Assembly: GCA_018296165.2 (NCBI GenBank)
Contig: JACKQL020000146.1
Location: 30,740-94,739 of the forward strand
Direction: 5' to 3'
Length of the DNA stretch: 64,000 bases
Source of the DNA: Termitomyces sp. T153
Lineage: Eukaryota > Basidiomycota > Agaricomycetes > Agaricales > Lyophyllaceae
Below are positions 11,083 to 22,762 of the stretch, in pieces. The notes beneath the pieces were generated by a model that saw only the letters and a program-made list of their open reading frames with translations, was not told the DNA's origin and did no database searches. Each line of letters opens with the position of its first letter. Position 1 is the stretch's first letter. The position numbers and the translations under genes are program-made.

Positions 11083-12130
11083 ATTGCTGCATTGGTACAA
11101 ATGGTGGAGGGTTTGGGTCAAGTGGAGGCATAGTTGCTAAGAGATCACCAATGATGTGTCACTCAATTCTGAAGTCTTTGCTAACATGGCCAGCAATGGG
11201 TCCAGTTTTCATGGCAACCAGTTTGTACTTCTTCTTTACCTGGACTCCTTTTCTTTTAGCAGGTTTGTTAGCAACAAACTGGGCAGGAAAAGGTATATTA
11301 ACATATGTGAGAGTAGTGTCTGTGTTGCTTGTATTGATAGGAAGTGTCTATCCAAGAATCAAAGGAACAGGCAAATCAGTAGATGTAAAATATGAATGAG
11401 GGAGTATAGAGAATTTGGATAGATCATAAGCAGTAGCATAGAGAAAGCTAAAGCAGGGTCTGTCTGTATGCAAGAAGAATCTGTAAGTAAAACATCTTTT
11501 TCCAATTCACAAGAAGCTATACAAGTCACTAGACCAGTTTAATGGTCATAGCTGATAACAACTGCTATGTTGCTATTGTTGTTGTTAATGTCTTTAGCAA
11601 TGAAAGCAGCAGGGTGGTTTAGTTTCAAAGCAAACATTTTGGCAATTGTTTCTTTTTGACCTACCATGTGGAAAAGTTGGTATCATTTGCCACATGCCAG
11701 TGATGGGATCTGTGATAGTGATTGTAGTCTCAATGTTGCTAAGAGTGTTGATCATGCTTCTGGTTGAAATATCAAAGGGGCATTCAAGTAGAATGTTGTA
11801 TGCAAGGGATCATAAAACATGAATCTGTAAATATACTGTTATGTTGCCAATAGTGCAAGGGATGTTGCAAGCTAATCCTAGCAATTGATCCAAAGTTCTG
11901 TTGGCACTCTGCATGTTTAAAACATTGTTGGGGTTGTAAGATAGGCCATGGTCACCAGTGATTTCTGCAGACATAGAGATAATTTGAGAGCCACTGTCAG
12001 TGATGCATTCAATTTCCTCTCTGTTGTCAATTAGCATTGTAATAAACCAAAGAGATTGTGAATTCTTAGTGATAGTAAAGTGTTGGTGCTTGCTCCTACA
12101 AGATGCTTGGGCATAACTGCTGTCCTAAAC
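11083..12130 (-). pseudogene. Decayed protease and spacer of B1 pol
   Basis: The minus-strand segment 12037-11810 keeps an aspartic protease core, ECITDSGSQIISMSAEI, followed by NMQSANRTLDQLLGL. The region from about 11700 to 11083 corresponds to the poorly conserved linker before RT, seen more completely in B2 at 26215-26990. In-frame stops separate it from RT. Confidence 0.72.
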
Positions 12131-13730
12131 TAGTTCCTGATGTCCTGTGATACTGAGCAAAGTTCACCAACCAAGACTGTAACCTTAGTGCTTAAAACCC
12201 TTTCAAATACCACTTTAGATTGCTCAATATTGTAGATGGGTGGCATAGTTTGATATGTGCCATTTTTAGCTCTGTTGGGAGCAGCAAAATTTTGATCAGT
12301 GGGAGGGGTGTAGTGACCTGGGATGCTAGAAAACAGGTGAACTGGAGGCTGAGTAATGGGTTCCTTGGTGACTGGCAGTTGTTTGTTAGTGATGAATTGT
12401 TCAGATGTTTTGCCTTTGTTAGCTGGCTTAGTAGCAGGAGTTGGTATAGAGTTGGAAGAGGAATCAGTCACCAGAGTGTTGCTAGTTGATGGGGTTGCCT
12501 TAGAGGTATTGTTTGCCAGTTGATATGCTGCATGGGGGACTTGTACACCATCAAACTTTTCACCTGGCCATTATAGTGTGAATAGTTCCCATTTCAAAGC
12601 CTTGATGCATTCTTCCTTGCTTAGTGCACAGCCCATAGCAACATCCTGTTGCATTACCTCATGAATTATATGAATTAGTGACTGCTGCATAGCTCTTGCT
12701 CTGGGTCTGGGTTAGCATTAGATGGCAGCCTGCCAGTAATGATTTGCCCTGGGTTAACATAGTGCCATTCCTTGATTGCATGCCAAAATAATTTGGAATC
12801 ATGGTGCCAGACAGTAAAATAATCTTTTCTTCAGTGCTATGACAAATCTTGCCCTGCTGAATCATGTGCTCCATTTTAATACAATTGCCACAGACCACAG
12901 TGTGACCTGTTTTGCCACAAAAGTAACAAGTGCTATTGTTAAACTGTTGGCAGGGCTGAGTGTTGTTAGTCAAAAGGGGTTCCAAATGTTCCAAGGTGCT
13001 GACAATTGCTGTGGTTGCTGCTAATTTGAGGGTTTCCCACTTAGGAGTGGGAGATGGCAGGACTGGGGTGTTAGCAACTAGCACTGAAGTGATACTGGTA
13101 GTGCCATTGCTGGTCTTGGTAGTAAATGTGTCAGTGCCTTTCAAAACCCATTTAGCACCTTCAAAGACTTAGTCCACATCATATGGGTCTTCTGAGTAGT
13201 GGTCAGAAAGCATGATTTCAAGCTAGCAAATGATTTTGGACCACAGCAATGTTGGAATACCTTATTGAAACAAGCAACATTCCTTGTTGCAATAGAGCTT
13301 GCCATTAGTGAGGAGCCATCTAGCAATGCATTGGAAGTCTCAATAATAATTAGAGAACCTCCCCAAAGTTGCCAAGCCACTGTTAAAAGTTTGCTTAACA
13401 AGCTGTTCAAGGTTGCCAAGGTTATAACAAGGGCTGGTGTCAGTGCCAGGGTACAGCCTGAGCACTGTTGCCTTCCATTCCTGATAGGTATAAGATCAAA
13501 GTGTGTTATTGCTGATAGTTACACTGTTATCAAATTCTGGTAAGCCAAGCCAAGTTTCTGCTGTGTTGTAGAAGATGTATTGAGCTGCATATTCCTTTTT
13601 CTGGGTATTGTTAGTGCTACCACAGTCAGTAAAGAAATATTCTAATTCCTTAAAGTATTGGGGGAGCTCCCTGGAGTGACTCTCATTCCACTTAGTTGCA
13701 GTAGTATTGTTGCACAGCAGCATTCAAGCA
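12130..13730 (-). pseudogene. Decayed gag of B1
   Basis: Starts near 13723 with MLLCNNTTATKWNESHSREL and proceeds through broken segments. A capsid-like part lies at about 13420-13140. A zinc-knuckle remnant, CYFCGKTGHTVVCGNC, lies at about 12920-12875; it has C-X2-C-X4-H with the last Cys one residue early. The proline/threonine-rich tail 12471-12130 ends just before the protease. Colinear, by inspection, with 24046-25800 (B2) and 31390-33110 (B3). Confidence 0.75.
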
Positions 13731-14115
13731 CACTGAGTGACAGGGTTGTTGTCTTTAGCAATTGTTGGTATTAGTAGTGGAAGTGAGTTCTGAGGGTTGA
13801 TTGGCAAAGAAGGGATAGAGTGTGCATCTGAGAAGAAGATAGAGTTAGTAGGAGTTAGCAGTGAGAGGGGTGTGTTGAGGAAGCTTTCTATAAAGGTGCC
13901 TGAAAAGTCAGCAAGGATTTTGCTAATATCACAGAGGTTCCTAGCAGTTTTGAGTTTGTTGGCAAAAGGTCAAGGCTGGATAGTCAGTGGTAAGTCCTGG
14001 CAAGTTGACAGAGAATGGTACAGGAGTTTGCTAAAGATTTCCAAGTGATGTTTCACTTGAGCTCTAGTTTCTGGCAGAATGGTTACTTAAATATCCCTTA
14101 CAATGGGCTACAAAA
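13731..14115 (-). other. 5' leader of B1 between gag and LTR
   Basis: Non-coding leader with its LTR-proximal part at 14115-14050. The first bases after the LTR on the minus strand are TTTTGTAGCCCATTGTAAGG. The equivalent in B2 and B3 is TTTTGGAGCCCAC, so the likely primer-binding site TGGAGCCCAC starts 3 bases inside the LTR boundary and is mutated here. Confidence 0.5.
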
Positions 14116-15281
14116 TGATGTACTCCTATGCCACCTAACTGCTATGCAGGAAACCAAACAAAGGAAGACCTAGACACTAGCAACTAAATAGGGCAGCTAG
14201 CAATAGGAAGTTAATAGGGGGTGAGTCAGTAACTGACCCAGAAAGTGAGGGCTAATAGGTGTGGAGTAAACAGGTGGAAAGTGTTGCTATTGCTAGCTTA
14301 AGTCACTAGACAGTAACAAGAGGTCACTGGGTAAATGAAAGGGAAAGGAATGAAGGTGAAAGAGCCACTAAAGTGGGGGAAACTAAGCAATAAAAGGGGA
14401 GTTGGGAACAAAGAATGAGAGAAGTTAAAGTGAGCTAGTGGATGAATGCAAACTAGTTGCTAGCCATGGTCACTAGCTTTAGTTACTAGCCATGGTTGCT
14501 AGCCATAGTTGCTAGCATCACTAAGTCAAAATAACACTAAGAATACCTGCAGTCAGCACCCACACTAAGTTGAGGTTGTCAAGACTGTTGCTGAGTCATT
14601 AGCAATGACAAAAAAAAGAGAGAGAGAGCAACAATAAGAAATCTAAAGCTGGTAAGCTGAGAGCTAGTGAGGAGGAATGGTACTCTGTTTGTTGTTTTTT
14701 GTTTCTATGTACAGGCAATATTTATACTGTTTGTAGGTATAGTAGTTTGAAAGAAAATATAAGTTGCCACTACCAATGGTATCTGCCAAAGTATTTATGA
14801 TACATACTGAATGTCAGTCTTGTAACCAAGTATTCATACACAATGTCAATATGATGTGTAAAAATTGTCAATCACAAGAAAAGAGCATTTCCAATATCAA
14901 TACCTGAAGTGTAGATACCATTTAAGTAGGTTTGTAAGCTCAACAAGAAAAATGATAAGTAAGATATCACACAACTGTCAATATATCCCTTTTTGGAGAG
15001 GAGGCAGTGCTGTTGCCAAGTAATGTTGCTAGTAGTTGTTGCTAAGAAAGATCTCAGCCTTGTTGTTCTAAATCCAAAGTCCAGACTCCATGTGCTGCAG
15101 CTCATGATCCATAAGTCTTGTAATTACTAAAATCCTGTGCAAAGGCTACATTGTTCCTGACCTTGGGGCTAGACCTCATGTGCTAAGTGTCATGACTTGT
15201 GCCAAGTCATGTACAATATAATCAGCTGCTGTTAAATCAGAAATGCTGAAAACAATGCTCAGCAACGAGTGGGTCTTATCA
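14116..15281 (-). repeat. 5' LTR of B1
   Basis: About 1166 bp. On the minus strand it starts TGATAAGACCCACTCG and ends GGAGTACATCA. It aligns with LTRs at 22763-23801, 30290-31136, 41062-42100 and 44438-45736. It abuts the E LTR at 15282 directly, so B1 probably inserted near that LTR's end. Confidence 0.82.
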
Positions 15282-16389
15282 CTGCTCCCCTAGAGTCCTC
15301 CACCCCCAACACCCCTTCAACTTTCTCAACCTTTGTTTACCCATGGTGCCCACCCTGGCTAACTCTAACACTCTCCTGGCAAGCCCCAATGTTCCCCTGG
15401 ATAACTCTGACACATTTTCTGCAGGCCCCAGCACTTTCCCTTCCTCTTCTGAGCTCCTGGAACCCTCCTCTGCTGTTCCTAACACTAGAATATGTCACTG
15501 ACTTGTCACCATGGCTTACTCAACCAGGTCCAGAACATTATGACAACCCCAGGGCAGCCCACATACTCATCAGATCTCATCAACATATCACCATGACCTG
15601 CCAACTGATCACAACCAACACCTGTCAACACAACCAACACCTGTTGACTCTGCACAATCCTGACAAGCCCCACTGCCAGACCTGCTATCCCTGGAGGAGT
15701 TCCAGTAGTCCATATATAAGTTGTAGAGTAGTAAACTTTACTCTAGTCTTAATATTACCTTACCTATGTGCTGTTGATTGTCTCTTTGTGTTTTGTGTTT
15801 CTTGTTATGTTTTCTTTTATCTCAGTCTCCTGGTCTTGTTTTGTCTCTATTTCCATCTATCATCTTGTTATTGTCTTGTATCTCCACTTCAATCTATTTT
15901 TGTTCTTGTCTCAATCTCACCTCAACTCCATCTTGTCTCATCTATCTCTACCTCCTTTATTGTGCTTAAGATTCCTTTCAACTCTAATGCCATTACAAAT
16001 TCTGCACATACAATTATAACTCTCAAACATTCATAACCAACTCTGGACCTCACTCCATGCTTGGCCACAGAACCCATCAATGTCAATTGATCCTCCATCA
16101 AACTCTGGCCCACTCCCATCACTTGTATAGACTTTGTTTGCCCCACACTTCAATACTCACTGCTGGACTTGTACCTGAGCCTTCTCCAAACCCAACCCTT
16201 TCTTGTACCTTATCTGAAACTTCCTTGGACCACTCCAGACTTGTTTGGACTGCTTCCCCTCACTTATCCTCACAAGTATCTAAAGTACAGACCTTCTTAG
16301 AACACTAGATTATAAGTGCAGGACATTGCATCCACCTAGTAAGGAGTCACCTAGTTAAGCTGAGCCCCCATAGTCAGTAGAACCTGACA
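15282..16389 (-). repeat. Minus-strand LTR of family E (E3)
   Basis: Read on the minus strand from 16389 it begins TGTCAGGTTCTACTGAC and shares with E1/E2 the run GGGGGCTCAG, the TCCTTACTAGG and TGTCCTGCACTTATAA landmarks and a GGGAGCAG near the end. The terminal TTGTGACA is missing at 15282 where B1 begins, so the LTR appears truncated or split by B1. CpG is nearly absent, unlike E1. An open frame at 15269-16036 on the plus strand is LTR sequence, not a gene. Confidence 0.8.
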
Positions 16390-16440
16390 AGAACTTGGCA
16401 GAGTCAGCCCATGCTTATCCTTTGTCAGTATTGTCTACAA
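16390..16440 (+). other. 51-bp spacer, possible recombinase remnant
   Basis: Short sequence between two head-to-head E LTRs. One frame reads NLAESAHAYPLSVLS, which could be the start of the core-binding domain of the tyrosine recombinase whose remainder lies at 43446-44302. At this length the match is suggestive only. Confidence 0.25.
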
Positions 16441-16691
16441 TGTCAGGTTCCACTGAGCACAGAGGCTCAGCTTAACTAGGTGAGTCCTTACTAGGTGGAT
16501 ACAATGTCCTGCACTTATAAGCTAGTGTTCTGGGGAGGTCTGTACTTCAGACTTGGAGTTTACCAGGGAAGTGTCAGAGTTAGCTAAGGCTGGCACCATG
16601 GGTAAACAAAGGTTGGGATAAGTTGAGGGGGTGTTGGGAGGAACTGTGGGGAGCAGGGGTTGCTGAGGGAGAGGTCCAGAGATTTGAGGAT
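16441..16691 (+). repeat. E-family LTR, left part (E4)
   Basis: Starts TGTCAGGTTCCACTGAG and follows the E consensus for about 110 bp, then sequence resembling the distal third, suggesting an internally shortened copy. It is cut at 16691 by element C. The right part is 42818-43026, ending TGTTGTGACA. Confidence 0.72.
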
Positions 16692-17060
16692 TGTCAGGGG
16701 ACTTCTATTTCCAATCTCTGTGGCTTGCTTCAGTGCATCCACAGCTCATTCAATATCTTCAGGGCTCATTGCAAACTCCCAAAGATCTTCAGAAACCCAC
16801 AGGACTTTCCATATTACCCTATCAATCACTTTTCTAGAGTTAGGGCTAGCTCTAGCCTTCTGTATAGCTGTTCCCATGCCTCTGCTGCCCACTGATGTGC
16901 CACACCAAGCAGCAGGCATCTTTAGACTTGTTCTCTTTGAATTCTCCTCTGCTAGGTGATTAGTTACTGCTGTATTGTTGTCTACTTTGCTAATATACTT
17001 TGAATTCTCCTCTGCTAGCTGCATGACTCTGAGCCACCACTCCTGGAAGTTGCTCTTATA
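16692..17060 (+). repeat. 5' LTR of element C
   Basis: 369 bp, TGTCAGGGGACTTC to TGCTCTTATA, paired with 42469-42817. The 3' copy ends CCCTTACA, so the terminal CA has become TA here. Its ends and the duplicated TCTTTGAATTCTCCTCTGC segments parallel element A's LTR. Confidence 0.85.
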
Positions 17061-17704
17061 GCAGAACAAGTCTCTCACAACTGGTCTGGAAGCCCCTCAT
17101 AGCCCACAAGGAATTTCCAAGCCCCTATTTATTGCTTTTCCACTAGGATCAAGCATCATGGAGTTCTATGTCTCAGCTCACCAACCCAGACACTCCCTCA
17201 GAGGCTCTGCCCCATAGAGCAAAGCCTGGACTCACCTGCTACACCTAGAAAACCAGGTGCAACTGATACAATCATCTCTCACCCACTACACAACCAAACT
17301 CTTGACCCTCTGTCAAACCACAGATCATGTCTCCCAATTGCTCCAGGTGTTGCTTGAGCACCCACCCCTTATCTCTGCACCTCCCTCAACAGTGGAACCA
17401 ACCACAGCCATTTCAGTAATTGCTCTTGCAGCTTTAGTGACCCTACAGCCATGGATTTCACATCCCATGCTCTTAAATGCATATGATGGTGCTTGCTCCA
17501 GTATGGAGTGCTTCCTCTAGTTCTGCCTCATCTACATCCACCTGAGCAGAGATGTCTTTGACTCTGACATGCTGAAGATAGCTTGGGTACTGTCATATCT
17601 GAAGACTGTACATGCCTCCACCTATGCATTGCAGGTTTTCCAGCACTCTGGAGGTGTCAGAATTTTTGTACAGAGTTTTTCCTATATGACCCTGCCAAAA
17701 CTGC

Positions 17705-18389
17705 TGTCATGACCCATTTCATTTCCTCCTTCCCTTCACCATTATCCAACCTCAGATTCTACACAGTCCCTCTCTGGATCTCAGCCACACCTCCAGATCT
17801 TAGCCACAGTCCTGTTTCAGCCACATCCAATTTTGCCACCTCTAGGACCACCTTTCCTGTTCCAGATCATTCCCACAGGCACAGATCACTTCCACAGGTT
17901 CCAGATCACTTCCACCTGTTCCAGATCACTTCCATTTGTCCCAGATCACTTCTACCTGTCCCAGATCACTTCCACCTGCCCAAGATCACTTCCAGGATTG
18001 CTTTCCTTGTTCCAGATCACTTTCTCATGACTTAGATCACTTCCTGCTATGACTTAGATCGCTTCTACCTGACTCAGATTACTTACACCTGACTTAGATC
18101 ACTTCCACTTGACTTAGATCACTTCCACTTGTGTTAGATCACTCCCATCTAAGTTAGATCACTTCCATCTTCTCCTTTTGGCAGTGTCTTACAGCTACAC
18201 CCTAGCCTTAATATTACCTGATATCTTGTTTGTGTTCTGTTATTATCTGATCTTCTCTCTATTCATTACTTGCTCTCATTTCTTAGTTTCTTAGTTTCTT
18301 TCCCTATTTACATACTTGCTGTTGGCATCACCTCCCCAAGGTGGTTTTGGCTCCTGTAAGAGTCCCCCTCCAGGACTGTGGTCCTGACA
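17705..18389 (-). repeat. Solo LTR, family F, inside gag of element C
   Basis: 685 bp with TGTCA at the left end and TGACA at the right, flanked by a perfect 5-bp duplication ACTGC at 17700-17704 and 18390-18394. Minus orientation is inferred because its right end, read in reverse, begins TGTCAGGACCACAG, resembling the E-family start. The part at about 18180-18300 resembles the middle of E3. It contains a minisatellite (17826-18172). Confidence 0.87.
17826..18172. repeat. Minisatellite of AGATCACTTCC-containing units
   Basis: At least a dozen imperfect units of about 16-22 bp built on the core AGATCACTTCC, first joined by CACCTGTTCC-like linkers and later by ACTTG/ACTTAG linkers. Unit length varies, units are not separated by unique spacers, and the array is inside an LTR. 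Confidence 0.85.
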
Positions 18390-19047
18390 ACTGCCACCTG
18401 AGCACTATATGACAGGGAGCAGTATAGACAAGAGAAGCAGACACTGGATGAGTACATCAACTCCTTCCAGGCATTGATCAAGCAAGCTGCCTACCCCAAC
18501 AGCCTTCAACTGTGCCTCATGTTCTGAAATGGCTTGCACCCTGCATTGATAGAACACATTAACAACCTTGCAGAGGGCTGCCCATACAATGAAAGGATTG
18601 CTTCCTAGTATAAGGTAGCCAGAGATCAGTGGCAGCTCATAGAGATTTGTTAGGAGCTCTACTGCATGCACCCCATACAGTACCCCACTCCAGTTGCTAG
18701 CCTCCAGTACTCCCAACACCCATGCCTGCTCCAGCCATCCCCATGCTGCACCTCTTGCTGCTATGCATTCCCATGGACATGGATGCTGCCTGACAGCTCT
18801 GCACTATGCCATTACTGTGCCAAAGATGCAAGAAACCTGAGCACTTTGCATAACACTACCCATTGGAGCTGGAGGTACACTACCTCTCTATAGCAGAGGA
18901 GAAGGAATTCCTCATGCAACTGTTGGCTACAAAGGTTGCCACCAAAGCTCCATCACCTGATGAGCCAGCACAAGAGCCAACCCTGGAGGAGATCAATGCC
19001 TGTGCATCACCTCCAGAGCTGGAGAAGGATTTTTAGTCAAGCAACAG

Positions 19048-21560
19048 ATGAGGTATATGCCTCTGTTGCCAGGTACTAACAGATTCTCATATCTGTTATT
19101 AGAAAATGAAATTGTCATTCCCAATGCCTATCATTTTAAGATAGAAGAACCTCAGTTCCCTCCTCCAGATGTACAAACACTAACTCCAGAGTCCAAGCCA
19201 AGCTCTTCAATACCAGCTAGGACCCACTGGCACCACCCTGTCTGGGAGTGCCAAATGCCCTAGCAGTATGTAGTGGCTTTGAGCCCCTTTGCAGTCTCAC
19301 TGTACCTCAATGTGGGGATCAAGACCACAGACACCCAGCAAACTCATGGAGTTACTACTCTCTTAGACAGCAGAGTGACAGGACTGTTCTTCAACTTGGA
19401 GTTCATCAAGCACCACAGCCTGACTATGCAGCTACTTCCCACGCTCATTCTGGTATTCAACATTGATGGAACACCCAACAAAGCAGGCACTATCAGCTCC
19501 ATGGTTGACCTTGTCCTCTAGTACCAGAATCACACAGAATGTGTGGTCTTTGCCATCACCAGTCTGGGCAAGCAGGACATGATCCTCAGTTCTACATGGT
19601 TCAAAAAGTACAACCCCAGAGTAGATTGGGCCAGGGGCAAAGTAGCAATGAGCTGGTGCCCTCAGAGGTGCTCTGCATGAGCCACAGAGGTCAAGGAAGA
19701 ACACTGGGCTCAAGTTTAAGAGCATGCAGCCATCTATGCATGCTGCACTGGCCCTCTTTCCTTTGCCAACCTAGATCTCCTGAATCCCCTGTCCCTGGTG
19801 TTCTCTGGTAGAGAGGCCCTCTACAAGGACAACCAGAGTAGTGGCAGAGCTCCAGAAGAGGAGTGCAGAGAGGAGTTTGGAGGCATACATGACCTAGAGC
19901 TTTTGGACAAAGCAGTAGAAGTTGAAGACCAGATTTATGCCACCACCTTACATTTACCAACCTCCATTGTAGAGATCCAGGCTAGCCAGACCACATCCCA
20001 GCAGCTGGCCCAAGCATTTGCTACTAACTCTGCACCCCAGGCATTCCAGAATATCATGCCTTTGTACTTCCATGCATTCAAGGATGTGTTCTCTAAAGCC
20101 TCATTTGACTTGCTCCTAGAGCACAAACAGTGGGACTATGTCATTAATTTAATGCCAGACTCTAAGCCCTTCAGCTATAAGGTCTACTCACTAGCACTCA
20201 AGGAGCAGAACAAACTTGATGCTTTCTTGCAAGAGAATCTGAACTCCAGTTGAATCCACCTCTCCAAATCTCCAAAGACTTCTCTGGTCTTCTTCATTAA
20301 AAGAAGGACAGCTTGCTCTGACTGGTTCAAGACTACCAAGTTCTCAATGTCATGACTGTGAAGAACTGCTACCCCCTCCCCCTCATCTCTGAGCTCATCA
20401 ACAACCTCCAGGATGTGCAGTACTTCACTAAACTGAATGTCTGATAGGGCTACAAGAACATGCACATCTAGGAGGGAGACAAGTGGAAGGCCACCTTCTG
20501 GACTAACTGGGGATTGTTCAAGCCTCCTGTTATGTTCTTTGGACTTACCAATAGCCTAGCCACCTTCTAGACAATGATGAGCAACATCTTCTGAGACCTC
20601 ATTGCCAAAGGCATATTGTGTGTCTACCTCAACAACATCCTTATCTACACCAAAATGCTGGAGGAGCACTGCCAGATCATGTGCCTCATTTTAGAATGCC
20701 TCTGCCAATACCAGCTCTACTTCAAACCAGAGAAGTGTGAGTTTGAGCAGACCCAAATTGAGTATCTTGGCCTGATTATCTTGCATGGAGCCATGGAGAT
20801 GGACCCAGTGAAGGTAGTGGGTGTTGCAGAGTGGCTAAAGCCCAAGAACAAGAAGGAGGTGCACACCTTCCTAGGCTTTGCAAACTTCTACTGGAGGTTT
20901 ATCCAGGACTTCTCACATCATGCCTGCCCACTATTTGACTTCACTGGGAAGAATGTCATGTGGAGCTGGGGGCCTCCAGAGCAGATAGCTTTCAATGCTC
21001 TCAAGCATGCAGTTACCTCTGGACCCATCTTCCTCTTTTTAGATAATAACTCTCCCTTCTGGGTAGAAGCTGACAGCTCTGACTTTGCTACCAGAGAAGT
21101 TCTCTTGCAATAGTTCCTGGAAGATAAGAAGTAGCATCCAGTGGCCTTCTACTTTAAGAGCCTGAACATGGTAGAACATAACTACAAGATCTATGACAAG
21201 GAGATGCTGGCCATCATCCAGTCATTTGAGGAATAGCAGCATTTTCTGAAAGGTGCATGATATAGGTTCAAGGTCTGAACAGATTATAAGAACCTTGAGT
21301 ACTTCTAGATGGCCAAGAAACTCAACTGCTAACAAGCCCAATGGTCCCTCTATCTAGCCAACTTTGACTTCTTGCTGCACCACAAGCCAGGCTGGAGTAT
21401 GGGAAAACCAGATGCTCTGTCCCAGAGAGCAGACCACAGCACTGAAGAAGAGGACAATAGCAACATCATGCTTCTCTGGCCTGAATTGTTCATAATCGGA
21501 GCCATGGAAGGTTTAGCTGTTGAGGGAGCAGAGGTGGACATCCTCTGGGACATCTAGTAG
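19048..21560 (+). pseudogene. Decayed protease-RT-RNase H of element C
   Basis: The protease lies at about 19350-19640, with LLDSRVTGLFFN at 19360-19395, where the catalytic D-S-G has become D-S-R, and GKQDMILSSTW further on. RT spans about 20085-21000. Its catalytic box at 20625-20636 reads YLNN instead of YLDD. The open segment 20616-21113 continues with CEFEQTQIEYLGLII and the RNase H start FWVEADSSDFA. RNase H continues to about 21420 with HHKPGWSMGKPDALSQ. Both active-site losses are explained by CpG to CpA changes, and stops are scattered, so the copy is inactive. Confidence 0.82.
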
Positions 21561-22762
21561 GGCAACTGGGACAGTCAGCAAGAGAAACTTATTGCTCAGG
21601 CAGCCTGGGCACTGAAATTGGAACACACCATTGGTGCCAAGTTGGTCCCCATAGACAAATGGGCCCTCCAGGATGGGATCTTGACTTTCTTGGACCACAT
21701 CTATGTGCCCAATGTTCCAGAGCTCCATCAGAGGATTGTAAAGCAACACCACAACTCCCAGATTGCTAGACACTCCAGGCAATAGAAGATGCTAGAGCTA
21801 GTATTCTGGAACTACTGGTAGCCCCAGATGTCTCAATACATTGGGTCCTAATACATTGGGTCCTACACTAGTACATGCAATCTCTGCCTCTGGACCAAGC
21901 CTCAATGCCATCTCCCCTCTGAACAGCTGCATCTCCTACCCATTCCCACAGAGCAATGGAGCATTGCCTTGGTGGATTTCATTGTAAAGCTTCCTGATGC
22001 CCATGGTTACAATGCTATCATGGTAGTGGTGGACCTGTATAGCAAACAAGTGCACTTCATTCTGACTCACACCACTTCCTCTGCCATGAGCACCACAAAC
22101 CTGTACTAGAAGAATGTTTGGAAGCTCCATGGCCTCTCCTACACTTATGTATGTCCAGGGACTACAATTTGTATCAGACTTCACCAGGGTACTCTACCAA
22201 CTACTTGGCATGAAGCTGCACACCTCTACTGCCTACCATTCACAGTCTGACAGCCAGACCAAACGTGTGAACCAGGAGTTGGAGCAGTACCTCTGCCTCT
22301 TCTGCAACAAGTGCCAGGGTAACTGGGATGAACTCCTCCCCAATGCCAAGTTCCAGTACAACAACCACATCTATGTGGCCACCCAAGTCTTGCTCTTTTT
22401 TCTCAACACTAGATATCACCTGTACATGGGTCTTGAGCCCCAGGCTTGGCCTTCAGAGCATGAGGCAGTGAACAAGTTTGTGGACTGGATGAAGAGATCA
22501 CAGGAAGAAGCCTGAGCAGCCTTAGCAAAGGCAAAAGATGACATGGTGCAATATTACAACTGCAAAAGGACCCCAGCACCCAAATACCAGCCTGGAGATC
22601 AAGTGTACCTAGATGCCTCCGATATTACAACCACCCAACTATCAAAAAAGCTTTTGCACCATCAATTGGAACCTTTTATAGTAGAATAGCAGGTAGGGCC
22701 CCTAGCCTATTGACTCCAGCTCCCCACAGGGATATGCCAGCTCCATCTAGTGTTTAATGTGG
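21560..22762 (+). pseudogene. Decayed integrase of element C, N-terminal and core part
   Basis: Zinc-binding region at about 21720-21900, ending with a CNLCLWTK-like segment. Core at about 21975-22320, with VVVDLYSKQVHFI, VQGLQFVSDF and SDSQTKRVNQELEQYL. In this copy the second catalytic region reads YVQGLQF where A has VLDQGPQF, so the Asp is lost. The frame runs to HLVFNVV, where the composite begins at 22763. The equivalent unbroken stretch in element A is HPVFNVVKLFPAP at about 6667-6705. Confidence 0.8.

Larger units (their letters stand above)
1..15281 (-). mobile_element. Ty3/gypsy element B1, 3' end beyond window
   Basis: This is a minus-strand LTR retrotransposon read from its 5' LTR (14116-15281) through gag (about 13730-12130), protease (about 12040-11810), reverse transcriptase and RNase H (about 10113-8400) and integrase (8100-7462). 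The remaining integrase tail lies at 128-1 and continues out of the window. Positions 1-133 and 7462 onwards match, in reverse complement, one continuous stretch of the plus-strand B2 copy near 29461-29561, so element A (134-7461) is a nested insertion. A SINE-like element (10124-11072) is a second nested insertion. Gag, protease and pol have many in-frame stops and CpG is scarce, so the copy is dead. Assignment to Ty3/gypsy rests on the order RT, RNase H, IN and on recognisable motifs in each domain. The 3' LTR is not in the window. Confidence 0.88.
17130..19035 (+). pseudogene. Decayed gag of element C
   Basis: Gag remnants occur at about 17257-17704 and, after a solo LTR, at 18390-19035. 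The capsid frame reads to DPAKTA, is cut at 17704, and resumes at about 18400 with YDREQYRQEKQTLDEYINSF, matching element A. The zinc knuckle at about 18812-18850 reads CQRCKKPEHFA then a stop and HYP, so the final Cys is lost. The open frame ends with PPELEKDF and a stop near 19035. Confidence 0.75.

Noticed and set aside
15269..16036. 255-codon open frame on the plus strand
   Set aside because: It lies wholly in antisense LTR sequence of family E and is open because stop codons are scarce in pyrimidine-rich DNA; no domain is present.
17826..18172. Regularly repeated short motifs resembling a CRISPR array
   Set aside because: Units are imperfect, of variable length and contiguous without unique spacers, and lie inside a eukaryotic LTR.
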